A stretch of DNA of 64,000 bases from contig NZ_PYMA01000013.1 in NCBI RefSeq assembly GCF_003026495.1, positions 1 to 64,000 of the forward strand, in the 5' to 3' direction. The notes beneath the pieces are model-generated. The model had not been told where the DNA came from. It did not search any database and was given only the letters and a program-made list of their open reading frames with translations. The position numbers were made by a program, and so were the translations under genes. Positions 25,293 through 35,044 of this stretch are shown here, piece after piece. The first letter of the stretch is position 1. Each line of letters begins with the position of its first letter. The stretch comes from Photobacterium sanctipauli. Lineage in GTDB: Bacteria; Pseudomonadota; Gammaproteobacteria; Enterobacterales; Vibrionaceae.

Positions 25293-26678
25293 TTAACGTA
25301 CCTGACGAACGCGGAACGAGCGGCCTTTCAGTTTGCCGTTTTCCAGCTTCTTCAAGGCGAAGCGGGCAACGTCGCTCTTCACTGCCACAAAGGCTGTCAT
25401 GGCAAACACATTGATTTTGCCAACCTGATCGCCACGGATACCATTTTCACCCGTTAGCGCCCCCAGAATATCGCCTGGGCGGACTTTCTGCTTCTTACCA
25501 CCACCGATTTGCAGCGTTACCATCGAAGGGCGATGGGTTGGCTGATCAAGCAGGTGGAGCGGAGGCAGTTCTTCGCCTTCAATCGTCTTATCAAGGTAGT
25601 CTTCCAACAGGGCAATCTTGTAATGCTCTTTGTCGCTAAAGAACGAACAAGCGATGCCTCGGCTACCCGCTCGGCCTGTACGGCCAATACGGTGAACATG
25701 CACTTCGGTATCACGGGCAACATGGTAGTTGATCACGCAATCCAACGCGTCGATATCAAGGCCGCGGGCAGCCACATCGGTGGCCACCAGCACAGAGGCG
25801 CTCTTGTTCGCAAAACGCACCAAGGTCTGGTCACGCTCGCGCTGCTCCAAATCACCGTGTAGCGCAAGGGCACTGAAGCCATAACGCTCCAAGTCATCCG
25901 CCACTTCCTGCGCTTCACGCTTGGTGTTACAGAACACGACAGTGGACTCAGGGCGGTGCTGCGATAGCAACAGGCGCAGCGCCGTCATACGGTCGTCGTT
26001 GGTTTCCACTTTGTAGAAATGCTGATCGATACTGCTGCTATCGTGGGTGGACTCCACCTTCACCATAACCGGCTTATGCATAATGCGGCTGGCAATCGAC
26101 TCAATCTGCTTCGGATAAGTAGCACTAAACAGCAAAGTTTGGCGGTCAACCGGCGCGGCATCAGTAATGGCATCCAAGGCATCCTGGAATCCCATTTCCA
26201 GCATACGGTCGGCTTCGTCCAATACCAGCAAGTTAAGATCATCAAGCGATAGGAAGCCTTTACGCAAATGCTCTTCAACACGGCCCGGCGTACCAACAAT
26301 GATATGGGCACCATGCTCAAGCGAGCCGATTTGCGGACCAAAAGGCATGCCGCCGCATAGCGTCAGTACCTTGATGTTATGAATCGCGCGTGCCAACTTG
26401 CGGATTTCTTTCGCGACCTGATCGGCCAGTTCGCGGGTCGGGCACAACACCAAAGATTGGATACGAAAACGCTTCACGTTCAGGTGATCAAGCAAGCCCA
26501 AGCCAAATGCCGCAGTTTTACCCGAGCCGGTTTTACCCTGAGCAATCACGTCCTTGCCCGCCAAGATGTGCGGTAGGCTCTGTGCCTGGATCGGGGTCAT
26601 TTCTTCGTAACCCATGGTGGTCAGGTTACTAAGAAGATCTGGTTTAAGGCTTAAGTTTGAAAATGCGTTCTTGCTCAC
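25293..26678 (-). CDS. dbpA: ATP-dependent 23S rRNA helicase DbpA
   Basis: The 461-residue DEAD-box helicase shows AQGKTGSGKT (motif I), LDEADRML (II), LFSATYPK (III) and HRIGRTGRAGS (VI). The C-terminal RNA-recognition domain (IGGGKKQKVRPGDILGALTG, then AVKSDVARFALKKLENGKLKGRSFRVR) identifies DbpA. That domain binds 23S rRNA hairpin 92 during large-subunit assembly. It is monocistronic. The 292-bp upstream gap shows no further gene. Confidence 0.94.
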   Translation of the reverse strand: MSKNAFSNLSLKPDLLSNLTTMGYEEMTPIQAQSLPHILAGKDVIAQGKTGSGKTAAFGLGLLDHLNVKRFRIQSLVLCPTRELADQVAKEIRKLARAIHNIKVLTLCGGMPFGPQIGSLEHGAHIIVGTPGRVEEHLRKGFLSLDDLNLLVLDEADRMLEMGFQDALDAITDAAPVDRQTLLFSATYPKQIESIASRIMHKPVMVKVESTHDSSSIDQHFYKVETNDDRMTALRLLLSQHRPESTVVFCNTKREAQEVADDLERYGFSALALHGDLEQRERDQTLVRFANKSASVLVATDVAARGLDIDALDCVINYHVARDTEVHVHRIGRTGRAGSRGIACSFFSDKEHYKIALLEDYLDKTIEGEELPPLHLLDQPTHRPSMVTLQIGGGKKQKVRPGDILGALTGENGIRGDQVGKINVFAMTAFVAVKSDVARFALKKLENGKLKGRSFRVRQVR

Positions 26679-26903
26679 AGGCAGTATCCTATCATCCCCC
26701 GCACACCCAAACGTGTTGCGTATGCAGGCAAAAAAGAAATCATAAATCGTGATACCGCTGGTCGAAATACAGCACCTATCACCTCAAGGGCAGCGACACT
26801 AACAGCCTTGGGGATAAAAAGATAGCAATAATCGCCAAAGAATAGCCGTCCCGTTCAAGCGGGGAAGCAAACAAGAATGAAATAGGAAAAAGGAGGGTTT
26901 AAA

Positions 26904-26930
26904 CTTGGTTGCCACGCAATGGCAACCAAG
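26904..26930 (-). terminator. Hairpin downstream of the M23 peptidase gene
   Basis: CTTGGTTGCCA, loop CGCAA, TGGCAACCAAG is a perfect 11-bp stem. The following T-run on the minus strand is short (TTTAAA). Confidence 0.6.
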
Positions 26931-26970
26931 TAGTTAACATTCCTGATCTAACCTTGGGCTGGGCCTGAGG

Positions 26971-27981
26971 TTACAGCGCCGAGGTGTCGGACGCTTTGGC
27001 TTGCTCTGCCTTGCCCTCGTTGCTCGCTGTCGCTATCGGGCGGGCAATGTGCGGCGACTGGGTAAGTTGCACCTGCATCGACACCACATTCCCCACCATA
27101 TCCAGCAGCGATGCCCACTGCACGGTTTTTTCTTGCTCAAACAAGGAATCAAAGTTATCCGGCGTCCATTCGACGAACGGGCGGGGGTCCAGCGCCCGGC
27201 CAAGGAAGCGGATTTCATAGTGCAAATGTGGGCCCGTTGATAGACCGGAATTCCCTGACCAACCGATCAAGTCTCCCTTGCGAACAAACTTACCACGCTT
27301 AACATTGAACTTGCTTAGGTGTGAGTAAGTGGTCGCAAACCCCATCGCATGCTCAACCTTAAGGAAATTGCCCGACCCTTTGTTGCTCGGACGAATGATC
27401 TCCACCACCCCATCAGCCGGCGCATAAATTTCTGTCCCCGTGTTGGCCGCAAAGTCCAACCCAAGGTGACGTTTAAGCTTGCCGGTTACCGGGTGGATCC
27501 GCGCGCCGAAATGCGACGACATACGAATACCCGGCGTAGGACTGCCGTTAGGTAGCATTCTAAACAAGGTACCGCGCACTGCGGAGCTGATTGCCGCACT
27601 ATCGACTCGGTCTTCCAGCGAAATTTCTTCGCCGTCTTCCGATGACTGCAAACCCAAGATAGTCTCAACGTCATCGATACGCTGAGTTAACACTTCCAGC
27701 TCGACTTTCTTGCTATGTAGCTCATCGAGTAGGGCTTGGTTCACTTCGTTTTCCGCTGATAGTGACTCGGTCAACTGCTCAGCCTGCACGTTCAGCTGGC
27801 TCAACTGCTGATTCGAACGCAAGTTCTCCTGATACAGGCTATAAACACTGAAACTACCGACGCCAATGGTTAGCAATAGCGAACTCGCCACCAAGGCGGC
27901 ATAGCGTTTCTTCAGGCGGTTAATGACATAATGAGAGGAGCCCCGGTGATCTGACACCGAGATACAAATATTGTCTGACAT
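26971..27981 (-). CDS. M23-family (LytM-type) peptidoglycan endopeptidase, membrane-anchored
   Basis: The 336-residue protein is anchored by one N-terminal helix (about 27-50). A periplasmic coiled coil follows (about 52-115, rich in Leu/Gln/Glu). The zinc-dependent M23 domain then shows HLGLDFAANTG and HLHYEIRF, which hold the zinc ligands. Domain order resembles MepM/NlpD-type proteins that cut peptide cross-links or activate amidases. The ligand set looks complete, so it is probably an active hydrolase. It is 12 bp downstream of a PilZ-domain gene, and the two form an operon. Confidence 0.87.
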   Translation of the reverse strand: MSDNICISVSDHRGSSHYVINRLKKRYAALVASSLLLTIGVGSFSVYSLYQENLRSNQQLSQLNVQAEQLTESLSAENEVNQALLDELHSKKVELEVLTQRIDDVETILGLQSSEDGEEISLEDRVDSAAISSAVRGTLFRMLPNGSPTPGIRMSSHFGARIHPVTGKLKRHLGLDFAANTGTEIYAPADGVVEIIRPSNKGSGNFLKVEHAMGFATTYSHLSKFNVKRGKFVRKGDLIGWSGNSGLSTGPHLHYEIRFLGRALDPRPFVEWTPDNFDSLFEQEKTVQWASLLDMVGNVVSMQVQLTQSPHIARPIATASNEGKAEQAKASDTSAL

Positions 27982-27993
27982 GGTTTCCGACGA

Positions 27994-28371
27994 CTACTCG
28001 TTAATTGGTTTTTGTAAATCAGCGAGCTGCTCTAGCTCTCGGTGTAATAGTTCGTCGGTTCCAACATTCAGTTCGACCAGACGCCGGAGGTGCCCGGCAC
28101 TTTCAATATCAATATGATAAATCTGCATACGTAAGTAGTGAGCGTCATGGTGAACGAGTTCAGTTTCCATCCTCAATGCGATATCGCATTCATGCAGGCA
28201 AAATTTTACCCAGTAGCGCCCATCGGGGCTGGCTCTCCAGTTATCCGGACAAGTCAGTAAAATTCCACGCAATGACAAATCCCGCACTTCTGCCTGCCAC
28301 TCGTCACCGGAGTGGGTAAGCGTTGCCGGAACTTGGTAAAGAATGCGACTAAAATGACGACGTTCGACCAT
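27994..28371 (-). CDS. PilZ-domain protein (cyclic di-GMP receptor)
   Basis: The 125 residues carry the two PilZ signatures: the RRHFSR motif near the N-terminus (RxxxR) and DLSLRG about 25 residues later ([D/N]xSxxG). Together these bind c-di-GMP. Nothing else is fused, so it acts as a stand-alone adaptor. ATG 28371 is taken over the GTG at 28377. Co-transcription with an M23 endopeptidase suggests that c-di-GMP may tune cell-wall cleavage, perhaps for envelope machines; that is inference. Confidence 0.85.
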   Translation of the reverse strand: MVERRHFSRILYQVPATLTHSGDEWQAEVRDLSLRGILLTCPDNWRASPDGRYWVKFCLHECDIALRMETELVHHDAHYLRMQIYHIDIESAGHLRRLVELNVGTDELLHRELEQLADLQKPINE

Positions 28372-28498
28372 AAACACTTCATTTTTGTTGTTCTTTTATC
28401 CACTAAGTATAAAGATTTTGAGATGTTTCTCCATCTTTTTACATTGCGCCTACAGACAAAATAAAAAAGTTATGATCTAGATTCGCTATTTACCCCGT

Positions 28499-28960
28499 TC
28501 ATTTAGCTGCAACCGCTTTCTCATGCTCCAGCAACCAAATTTTAATGTCTAACCCACCCGCATAGCCGGTCAGTTTGCCCGAGCTACCTATCACCCGATG
28601 GCACGGTACAATAATTGGAATTGGGTTCTTGCCGTTTGCGGCCCCTACCGCCCTTACCGCCTTTGGGTTGCCAATTTGGTTAGCTATGTCCCCGTAGGAG
28701 CAAGTCTGGCCATAGTCCAAAGTATTGAGTACCTGCCATACAGTGCGCTGGAATGCCGTCCCCTTCATGTTCAACGGCACATCAAACGCCAACCTCTTGC
28801 CTGCGAAGTAATCAGAGAGTTGCTCGAAACAGAGCGCCGTCATCGCATTGGGCTGTTGCACCATATCGGGGGCAGCATCAAATTCTATGGCCGTGACAGC
28901 GCTGTCGTCCGCGACAATATTCAGCCAGCCAAACGGGCTATTAATCAGTTGATTGCTCAT
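28499..28960 (-). CDS. ogt: Methylated-DNA-[protein]-cysteine S-methyltransferase (O6-alkylguanine repair)
   Basis: The 153-residue suicide enzyme removes alkyl groups from O6-guanine onto its own Cys in the IVPCHRVIG motif. The RAVGAANGKNP helix and GYAGGLDIKIWLLEHE C-terminus are typical. The longest frame begins at 29002, but ATG 28960 overlaps the stop of the Ada-AlkA gene (ATGA) and is preceded by GGAA, so translation is coupled and this start is preferred. Confidence 0.93.
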   Translation of the reverse strand: MSNQLINSPFGWLNIVADDSAVTAIEFDAAPDMVQQPNAMTALCFEQLSDYFAGKRLAFDVPLNMKGTAFQRTVWQVLNTLDYGQTCSYGDIANQIGNPKAVRAVGAANGKNPIPIIVPCHRVIGSSGKLTGYAGGLDIKIWLLEHEKAVAAK

Positions 28961-30324
28961 GACAAGGTATTCCATAAATAAAGTGTTAAGTAACTGCGCC
29001 AAGGGGCTGCCAGTTCAGGCTTGCAAGGTGTCTTTGCTATCGCTTTCTTCACCCCGAGATCGCCTTCAAGAAAAATATCCGGATCGCTTATCCCACGCAT
29101 GCGCAGGTAGTTCACCGTCCAAGGGCCAATCCCCGGCAAGGCCAGCAAGGCTTGGCTGTCGTGCAAATCATGCTCGCAGGCATACGCCGCGAAGGTTTTA
29201 ATGGTTTCGCGCCTGCGTTGCGGCATTCCAAGGGTATCGAGATCCAACAGCCCAAACTGCGCAGGACGGGGAAAGAACAACTTTTGTTGCTGGTTATCCG
29301 GGTTCATCGCCACCAGCTTAGCCACCAGGTTTCTAGCCGCCTTCACCGATACCTGCTGGCCAAGGATAGCCCGTATTCCCGCCTCAAACGGGCTCCATAC
29401 CCCGGGTAGCCGTAACCCGGTGATAGCCGGTTGAGGCATGCCAACCGCTTGCCCAACCCGGCTCTCAATCAAGGTCGAATCGGCATCCAAATCCAAGCAG
29501 CGGCGAATATTGGCAATCACTTTGGCTAATTCGGTCAACTCAGATAACTGGATCTCGACAAGGAACCTTGCCTTATCACCTTGGTGCCTTGCGGTAAACC
29601 ACCCCGTCCCCAAGCCGTCGTTGATCGTCCGGCCGTAATAGTCATCCCCCAACCATTCCAGCCCTTCTATTAAGCGTGAAGCGAAAAAGTCGTGAATGTC
29701 TTGCCAATTATACGGTGGGCGATATGACAAGCTGATGGTTATGGCTTTACCGCCCAGTATCTTATCGTCATTTTCCTTGCGCAGTGCCGAAGGCGACAAC
29801 GAAAACTGTTTTTTGAAGCAGTCATTGAAGCGGCGGATACTGTTAAAGCCGCAGGCATAAGCCAGCTGGGTGATTGGTAGGTTGGTTTCATGCAATAGCT
29901 TTTTTGCCAACAAGCATTGGTTATACAAGCTGTAGGCTTTTGGTGATAAGCCTATTTCCTCAACAAATAGCTGCCGAAGGTAACGATCGCTAACCCCTAA
30001 CCGCGCCGCGAGTTCTGAAAGCGAATGCTCAGCAAGATCGCCTTGCTCTATTAGCCCCATTGCACGGGTCAAGGTCGCATTTTTCCCCCGCCAAGCCGGA
30101 GAGCCCGGCGCACTATCAGGGCGGCAGCGCAAGCATGGACGATACCCGGCCTGGGCAGCCGCAAACGCCGAGTCGAAATATTCAACGTTCTTTTCCAACG
30201 GTGAAGGCGCAGGGCAAATTGAACGGCAGTATATGCCTGTGGTTTTCACGGCAGTGAAGAACAAGCCGTCGTAGCGGTTATCCCGCGCCAACCTGGCTTG
30301 CTGGCACTGAGCGGGTGACATCAT
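28957..30324 (-). CDS. Ada-type regulator fused to an AlkA 3-methyladenine DNA glycosylase
   Basis: A three-part protein of 455 residues. The Ada zinc/methyl-acceptor domain has C33, C37, C64 and C67 (GIYCRSICPAP, RPCLRCRPD). An AraC-type HTH pair (about 85-185) is followed by an AlkA N-terminal domain and HhH-GPD glycosylase (about 200-455), with LPGIGPWTVNYLRMRG as helix-hairpin-helix and a catalytic Asp in the following segment. The Ada part senses methylphosphotriesters and activates transcription; the AlkA part removes alkylated purines. With ogt downstream and coupled, this is a compact adaptive-response operon. Confidence 0.92.
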   Translation of the reverse strand: MMSPAQCQQARLARDNRYDGLFFTAVKTTGIYCRSICPAPSPLEKNVEYFDSAFAAAQAGYRPCLRCRPDSAPGSPAWRGKNATLTRAMGLIEQGDLAEHSLSELAARLGVSDRYLRQLFVEEIGLSPKAYSLYNQCLLAKKLLHETNLPITQLAYACGFNSIRRFNDCFKKQFSLSPSALRKENDDKILGGKAITISLSYRPPYNWQDIHDFFASRLIEGLEWLGDDYYGRTINDGLGTGWFTARHQGDKARFLVEIQLSELTELAKVIANIRRCLDLDADSTLIESRVGQAVGMPQPAITGLRLPGVWSPFEAGIRAILGQQVSVKAARNLVAKLVAMNPDNQQQKLFFPRPAQFGLLDLDTLGMPQRRRETIKTFAAYACEHDLHDSQALLALPGIGPWTVNYLRMRGISDPDIFLEGDLGVKKAIAKTPCKPELAAPWRSYLTLYLWNTLS

Positions 30325-30452
30325 AGCGGTGACCCCTGATTAAGTCGTGATTCGACAATGGTTAAGTGATGATCCTTAACTCAAGTCTACCGCCTGTGAT
30401 GCCCTTTACTAGCCATTTTCGGAACTGAATGCTGACCAACGATAATAGCGCT

Positions 30453-30520
30453 ATTTACCCAGCGTTGTGATTTACCAAGCGCCGTTATTTGCCAATCGTT
30501 ACTATTTACCAAGCGTGGCT
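30453..30520. repeat. Four tandem 17-bp repeats next to ybjQ
   Basis: Units start at 30453, 30470, 30487 and 30504, each on the pattern ATTTACCAAGCGYYGTT. Units 2 and 4 share the first 12 bases exactly. A degenerate partial unit precedes them. The last unit overlaps the ybjQ stop codon. The period is exactly 17. Confidence 0.75.
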
Positions 30521-30839
30521 ATTTCAATTTAACAGCGGTGCCGTAAACCAAAATCTCACTGGCACCTTGCATTATCGCCGACGTCGTAAAGCGCACATTG
30601 ACAATGGCATCGGCTCCAATCGACTCAGCCTCGGTGATTGCGCGGTGCAAGGCTTCATTGCGCGCTTCGGTCAACATCTCGGTATAGCCTTTGATCTCGC
30701 CGCCAAAGATGGTCTTGAAGCCAGCCATGATATCTCGCCCGACATGCTTCGATTGCACCACGTTTCCCGTGACGGTGCCCAATGCTTCACTGATCTCCCT
30801 ACCGGGTACATCTGGGGTTGTTACAAACAGCATGGTCAT
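30519..30839 (-). CDS. YbjQ-family (heavy-metal-binding domain) protein
   Basis: The 106-residue protein has the YbjQ layout: TTPDVPGREISEALGTVTG at the start, a VQSKHVGRD loop, and the ESIGADAIVNVRFTTS strand that forms the pentameric dodecin-like core. Function in cells is unclear; despite the family name, metal binding has not been generally shown. Its stop codon lies inside the 17-bp repeat array. Confidence 0.85.
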   Translation of the reverse strand: MTMLFVTTPDVPGREISEALGTVTGNVVQSKHVGRDIMAGFKTIFGGEIKGYTEMLTEARNEALHRAITEAESIGADAIVNVRFTTSAIMQGASEILVYGTAVKLK

Positions 30840-30976
30840 CTCCTTAGTTAATCACCAATTAGAAAAGGTATAAGAGTTGCCGGCTAAAGGCAAAACAAGA
30901 CAACAAAAAGCGTTCACGCTGATCAAACAGTGACTTAATGCTACTATCGATATATATCAAGCTACAAGGAACGAAG

Positions 30977-31948
30977 ATGACGGCCTTTTCAGAATTTATC
31001 AAACATGTCGGTCGCGGCGAGAAAGGACGGCGCCCGCTGACCCAAGAAGAAGCCAAAGAAGCGTTGGGCATGTACCTCGATGGCAAAGCTAAGCGCCTCC
31101 AGCTAGCCACCCTGCTGATGCTGCAACGGGTTCGCTGCGAAACCAATGAAGAAGCTGCAGGTTACATTCAAGCCTTGCGTGAACGCATATCACCGCAATG
31201 GCAAGCGTTGGATGTGGATGTCGACTGGCCGTGTTTTGCCGGTAAGCGCCGCCAACCGCCTTACCTGCTGCTTGCAGCCAAGCTGCTGGCTCAAAATGGT
31301 ATCCGGATCATGCTTAGCGGCCACCTTGCGGTTGATGCTATCAAATACCAAATTGAAAGTGCCTGCCCTGACTTGGGGATCCGGCAAGCCAGTACCCCCG
31401 AGGAAGCCAGTCAAATCCTTGGAAAAGACAACATCTGCTATATCCCCCTGTCAGCGTACTGCGAGCCACTGATTGAGCTGCTAGCACTTCGCGATTTAGT
31501 CGGGCTTCGTACCCCGCTCAATACCGTTGCCAGGGCGCTGAACCCAACCGCAGCCCCTTTTGCCATCCATGGTATCTTCCACCAAGGCTACGAACAATTG
31601 CACGCAGAAGCGGCCCAGCTGGTCGGCGACAGGAACATGGTGGCGCTAAAAGGTGAAGGCGGTGAGAGCGAGCGCAATCCGCGCACGGCCTGCCGTGTCG
31701 CAGGTGTCCAGCAAGGGCAGCTGTTTAACGAAGAGTGGCCAACCTACCTCGAAGGGGCATCAGGCAAGCACGGCGAGATCAGCGGGACGTTTTTACAGCA
31801 ACTCTGGCTTGGTGAAGTCGAGAACAACTATGGTAAGCATGCCGTTATATCAACCGCCGCATTGATCCTCAAATTGATGGGGGTATGCCCCGATCAAGCT
31901 GCAGCATTGGAGCAAGCTGGCCACTGGTGGGAACATCGCTTGGCTTAA
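30977..31948 (+). CDS. TrpD2/YbiB-family nucleic-acid-binding phosphoribosyltransferase-like protein
   Basis: The 323 residues follow the anthranilate phosphoribosyltransferase fold: an N-terminal helical bundle (GRRPLTQEEAKEALGMYL, LQLATLLMLQRVRCETNEE) and an alpha/beta domain. The PRPP-binding glycine loop is not recognisable in its canonical form. YbiB proteins bind DNA or RNA rather than making tryptophan and are linked to SOS regulation in E. coli. AAGGAACG precedes ATG 30977, which is preferred over the earlier frame start at 30938. Confidence 0.82.
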   Translation: MTAFSEFIKHVGRGEKGRRPLTQEEAKEALGMYLDGKAKRLQLATLLMLQRVRCETNEEAAGYIQALRERISPQWQALDVDVDWPCFAGKRRQPPYLLLAAKLLAQNGIRIMLSGHLAVDAIKYQIESACPDLGIRQASTPEEASQILGKDNICYIPLSAYCEPLIELLALRDLVGLRTPLNTVARALNPTAAPFAIHGIFHQGYEQLHAEAAQLVGDRNMVALKGEGGESERNPRTACRVAGVQQGQLFNEEWPTYLEGASGKHGEISGTFLQQLWLGEVENNYGKHAVISTAALILKLMGVCPDQAAALEQAGHWWEHRLA

Positions 31949-31974
31949 CGGCCCCTGCCGATATTTACCGAAAT

Positions 31975-32006
31975 AAAAACACCGGCTGACAAAGCCGGTG
32001 TTTTTA
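31975..32006. terminator. Terminator between the ybiB-like gene and the chemoreceptor gene
   Basis: AAAAACACCGGCT, loop GACAA, AGCCGGTGTTTTT is a perfect stem serving both converging genes. Confidence 0.85.
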
Positions 32007-32034
32007 TTTCAACGCCAAAGGAAGCAGGAAAGAA

Positions 32035-34062
32035 TTAATCAATACGCACCGAAATTGGTGTATCACTATTGATCTTGAACTCGTTCACTTCCGCTGCCAG
32101 CTCAGTCATTCGCGATTTCACCATCGCCATCTCATCATGGATATTGGCAATGGCCTGCATGGTATTGCCTGCCAACTCAAGTAGGCCGTCAACATCGCTA
32201 TCAACGCTACGGGCGGTTTGCGACTGCTGCTCAGAAGCGGCTGCAATACTGGTGTTGAAATCGGCAATTTCATTAACATTACCAATCAATCCTTCTACCA
32301 ATGCCTTGGTTTCAGAAACGACCTGCTGAGTTTCCAGGCTCGATTCACGGCTCTGCTGCATATTCTGGTATGAGGTTTTGGCATCATCTGAAATACCATT
32401 GAGTAGCTGGCGAATATCTTCAGTCGACTGCTTGCTACGCTGGGCCAGCGTTCTCACCTCATCGGCCACCACGGCAAAGCCTCGGCCCTGCTCTCCAGCA
32501 CGAGCGGCTTCAATTGCCGCATTCAGCGCCAATAGGTTTGTCTGCTCAGAAATCGCATTAATCGTATCAAGGATCTCCGACACGCTACCCATCTGCTTTT
32601 CCAGTGATTCAATGCAGTGATAGGTTTCGTTCACGCTTTCCAACAAGCTTGTTGTTGAGGTAAGTGAGCGCTCGCTATGGGTAAAGCTTGATTCAGCACT
32701 CTCACGTACAGAGTCTGTGCTGCGCTGGGCATCGGTAGTGACCCCGGCAACCTCCTCACTGGTTTGTGCCATTTCGGTCATTGCCGTAGCAATGCTATCG
32801 CAACGGGTATGGGTTTGCTCACTGTCGTTGCGGGCACGGGAAATCAACTGCACCATGGCCTCGATTTCATTCTGGGTATCGTCAGCCACGGTATGGGCTT
32901 TTTGCAGGGTCTCCCGCATGCTGCTTGTCAGGTGATCAAGCAATCGGGCGATCTGGCCGAACTCATCTTCCTGCTCATCACCGACACGGATCGTTAGATC
33001 TTTATTGGCCGCCATTGTCGAAAGCTGCTTCGACAAGCGCTCCACTCGCTGAGTCAGCTGGCGCAGCGACATCACGGTCAACACCACCAGTGGCACAATC
33101 ACCAAGGAGATGACAGCAAACGACAGCCATAGCATTTGCTGGCTGTAGGTCTTGTGGGCAGATACGGTCGCAACCAACTCGCTGGTCATCTGATCACGCA
33201 GTGCCTTCACCATACCAATACGCTCGGTCGCCAACGCAAACCACTGTGAAGCCTCGGGCCCGTTGACAGTATCCAGTGATGCTTTCTGGCCAAGGAACTG
33301 CTGCTGAATTTGCATTACCTGCTGCCATTGGCTGGTACCAGTAATACGGTTAACTTCCGCAGCCATATCACCGGTTAACAACAGTTGCGCCTGACGCAAG
33401 GCATAACTTTCAGCTTTAATATAGCTATCAATTTGGGCGTAGCGCTCCAGATCAGCCTGCTTCGCTGCAAAGACGCCGTTCAGCGCGCCACGCGCCATGC
33501 CCGCCTGCTCCTTAATGACCAACAATTGCAGTAAGCCTTGCATCTCTTGCTTGAGCTCAGCGTTACTGATTTGGGAAAGCAGGATAGACAGGTTATCCAA
33601 CGCCAACTTGTTAATGTTGGAGTAGTAGGCAAAAGGCGAGTCCACCAGCACTAACGCATCAACTTGACGGCGGATGTCTTGTCGTCTGTCTAATTGCTCA
33701 CGCACCACACCAACCAGTTGGCGCATTTCACCCGCATTCAAATACTCAGGCTGGAAACTCAGTAGTGCCTGATAGGCCTGATCGGCGGCAACACGCTGCT
33801 TAGTCAGTGCTGCGACCTGCTTACCTTGCCCCTTGGAACCAATCACACCAGCAGTTAGCCCTCGCTCAACCGCAAATTGATGGGCCACTTCATCATACCG
33901 GTTAAATAACGCGACGGTTTCTTCTGCAATTTTGGCTTCTTGCAGCGCGGTAAGTTGGGTATTGATCTGCAATGAAAGGAACGTTAGCAGCAAAATGGTA
34001 GGAACAATAAAGACAACTTGTAGGGTGCGCCTGACTGTCAGTTTACGAAGCGGGTTAAACAT
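32035..34062 (-). CDS. Methyl-accepting chemotaxis protein with NIT (nitrate/nitrite-sensing) domain
   Basis: The 675-residue receptor has two membrane helices (about 14-32 and 312-332) around a large periplasmic helical domain. The marks [14 protein letters not shown] and [15 protein letters not shown] are characteristic of NIT domains, which sense nitrate or nitrite. A HAMP segment (about 333-385) and the signalling tip ([20 protein letters not shown] and following) complete it. It will methylate and signal through CheA at the cytosolic end. There is no CheB/CheR-binding pentapeptide at the C-terminus. An FNR-like site lies about 104 bp upstream. Confidence 0.9.
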   Translation of the reverse strand: MFNPLRKLTVRRTLQVVFIVPTILLLTFLSLQINTQLTALQEAKIAEETVALFNRYDEVAHQFAVERGLTAGVIGSKGQGKQVAALTKQRVAADQAYQALLSFQPEYLNAGEMRQLVGVVREQLDRRQDIRRQVDALVLVDSPFAYYSNINKLALDNLSILLSQISNAELKQEMQGLLQLLVIKEQAGMARGALNGVFAAKQADLERYAQIDSYIKAESYALRQAQLLLTGDMAAEVNRITGTSQWQQVMQIQQQFLGQKASLDTVNGPEASQWFALATERIGMVKALRDQMTSELVATVSAHKTYSQQMLWLSFAVISLVIVPLVVLTVMSLRQLTQRVERLSKQLSTMAANKDLTIRVGDEQEDEFGQIARLLDHLTSSMRETLQKAHTVADDTQNEIEAMVQLISRARNDSEQTHTRCDSIATAMTEMAQTSEEVAGVTTDAQRSTDSVRESAESSFTHSERSLTSTTSLLESVNETYHCIESLEKQMGSVSEILDTINAISEQTNLLALNAAIEAARAGEQGRGFAVVADEVRTLAQRSKQSTEDIRQLLNGISDDAKTSYQNMQQSRESSLETQQVVSETKALVEGLIGNVNEIADFNTSIAAASEQQSQTARSVDSDVDGLLELAGNTMQAIANIHDEMAMVKSRMTELAAEVNEFKINSDTPISVRID

Positions 34063-34159
34063 AAATAACCTCTTTTTATTAATGGAGCCTCATTATTTAG
34101 TCAAAGGTAGCAAAATCTATACTCATAAGGGATTAGATTGCATACTTTTTGCAACTTTA

Positions 34160-34173
34160 ATGACAGAGATCAA
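34160..34173 (-). promoter_or_regulatory. FNR-like site upstream of the NIT chemoreceptor
   Basis: On the minus strand TTGATCTCTGTCAT has a perfect TTGAT half-site and a partial second half. If centred at -41.5, TCTAAT (5 of 6 to TATAAT) falls at -10 (34132-34137). Confidence 0.45.
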
Positions 34174-34453
34174 CAACTTATTTTCCAGAGCCCTATGTAC
34201 ACAATTGATGACAAGTTAATCAATTAGATCTGGTATTTACCATAAAGTTACCCACTGAATTTGTGGATAACAGTAAAAAATCCTTATTAAACAGAAAATT
34301 AATAAAATCAACATGCAATAGACGCTTTTATTAATAAAAAAGCATGATATTCAGTGATAAGGCGCGAAGCGGCCAATTTGGGGCGCGGGTAAGATACCAT
34401 TGAGGCATAATCATGCACTTATAGTGTGCACAATTATAATTCAGGCAAATAAA

Positions 34454-34690
34454 AAGCCGCACCATTGCAGTGCGGCTTGTACTTATATCTCTATTGTTGC
34501 CGTCATGCTCAACTCGACACTCGCCGGGTCAACGCACATCAGGCGTGAATGTTATGTTTCACTACTTGCGGCTTCGCCACTCATTACGTTGAGTATGCCG
34601 TGCCCGGATACAGTCACTAATTTAAAACGGGCATCAATCTGTATTGGCGAAGAAGTATAAATATTTTGTGTTGCTCACCAAATTGTAAAC
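34454..34690 (-). repeat. GC-richer intergenic element ending in a terminator, probable dispersed Vibrionaceae repeat
   Basis: In an otherwise AT-rich 980-bp gap, this block is GC-richer and ends on the minus strand in AAGCCGCAC...GTGCGGCTT followed by TTTTATTT. In one minus frame it reads protein-like (VTVSGHGILNVMSGEAASS, a stop codon, then DPASVELSMTAT). I recall similar strings as tiny hypothetical proteins in Vibrio and Photobacterium genomes, so a dispersed repeat is likelier than a gene. That recollection is unverified. Nothing is seen in the remaining gap apart from the chemoreceptor promoter. Confidence 0.4.
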
Positions 34691-35044
34691 TAAGCATAAA
34701 AAGCACTTAGCGTGTTGCGTTTACGGTATAACAATGTAGCTGTGTTACTTTTAACGCAATGGTTGATTCTCATCAACCTGATCCCTGTAGCCCTGAGCCC
34801 TATGAAAACAGCTCATTCCTCCGTAAGCTTTTAATGAAACAGCTCGTTTACAGGTCACACAATAAATATGGTACTAATTCGTACTTTTAGCAAACAGATT
34901 TCGAAAAATCTTATGCTGAAATGTGATCTCACTTGTCCAAGTACTTCCAAAAGTAACAATCTTAGGTTGCATCCCCGATCGGTCCAGATCTGGTGTAAAA
35001 TACACAGTTCTGTTATCCACTATTTACAAGGCCTTTTTGATTCA

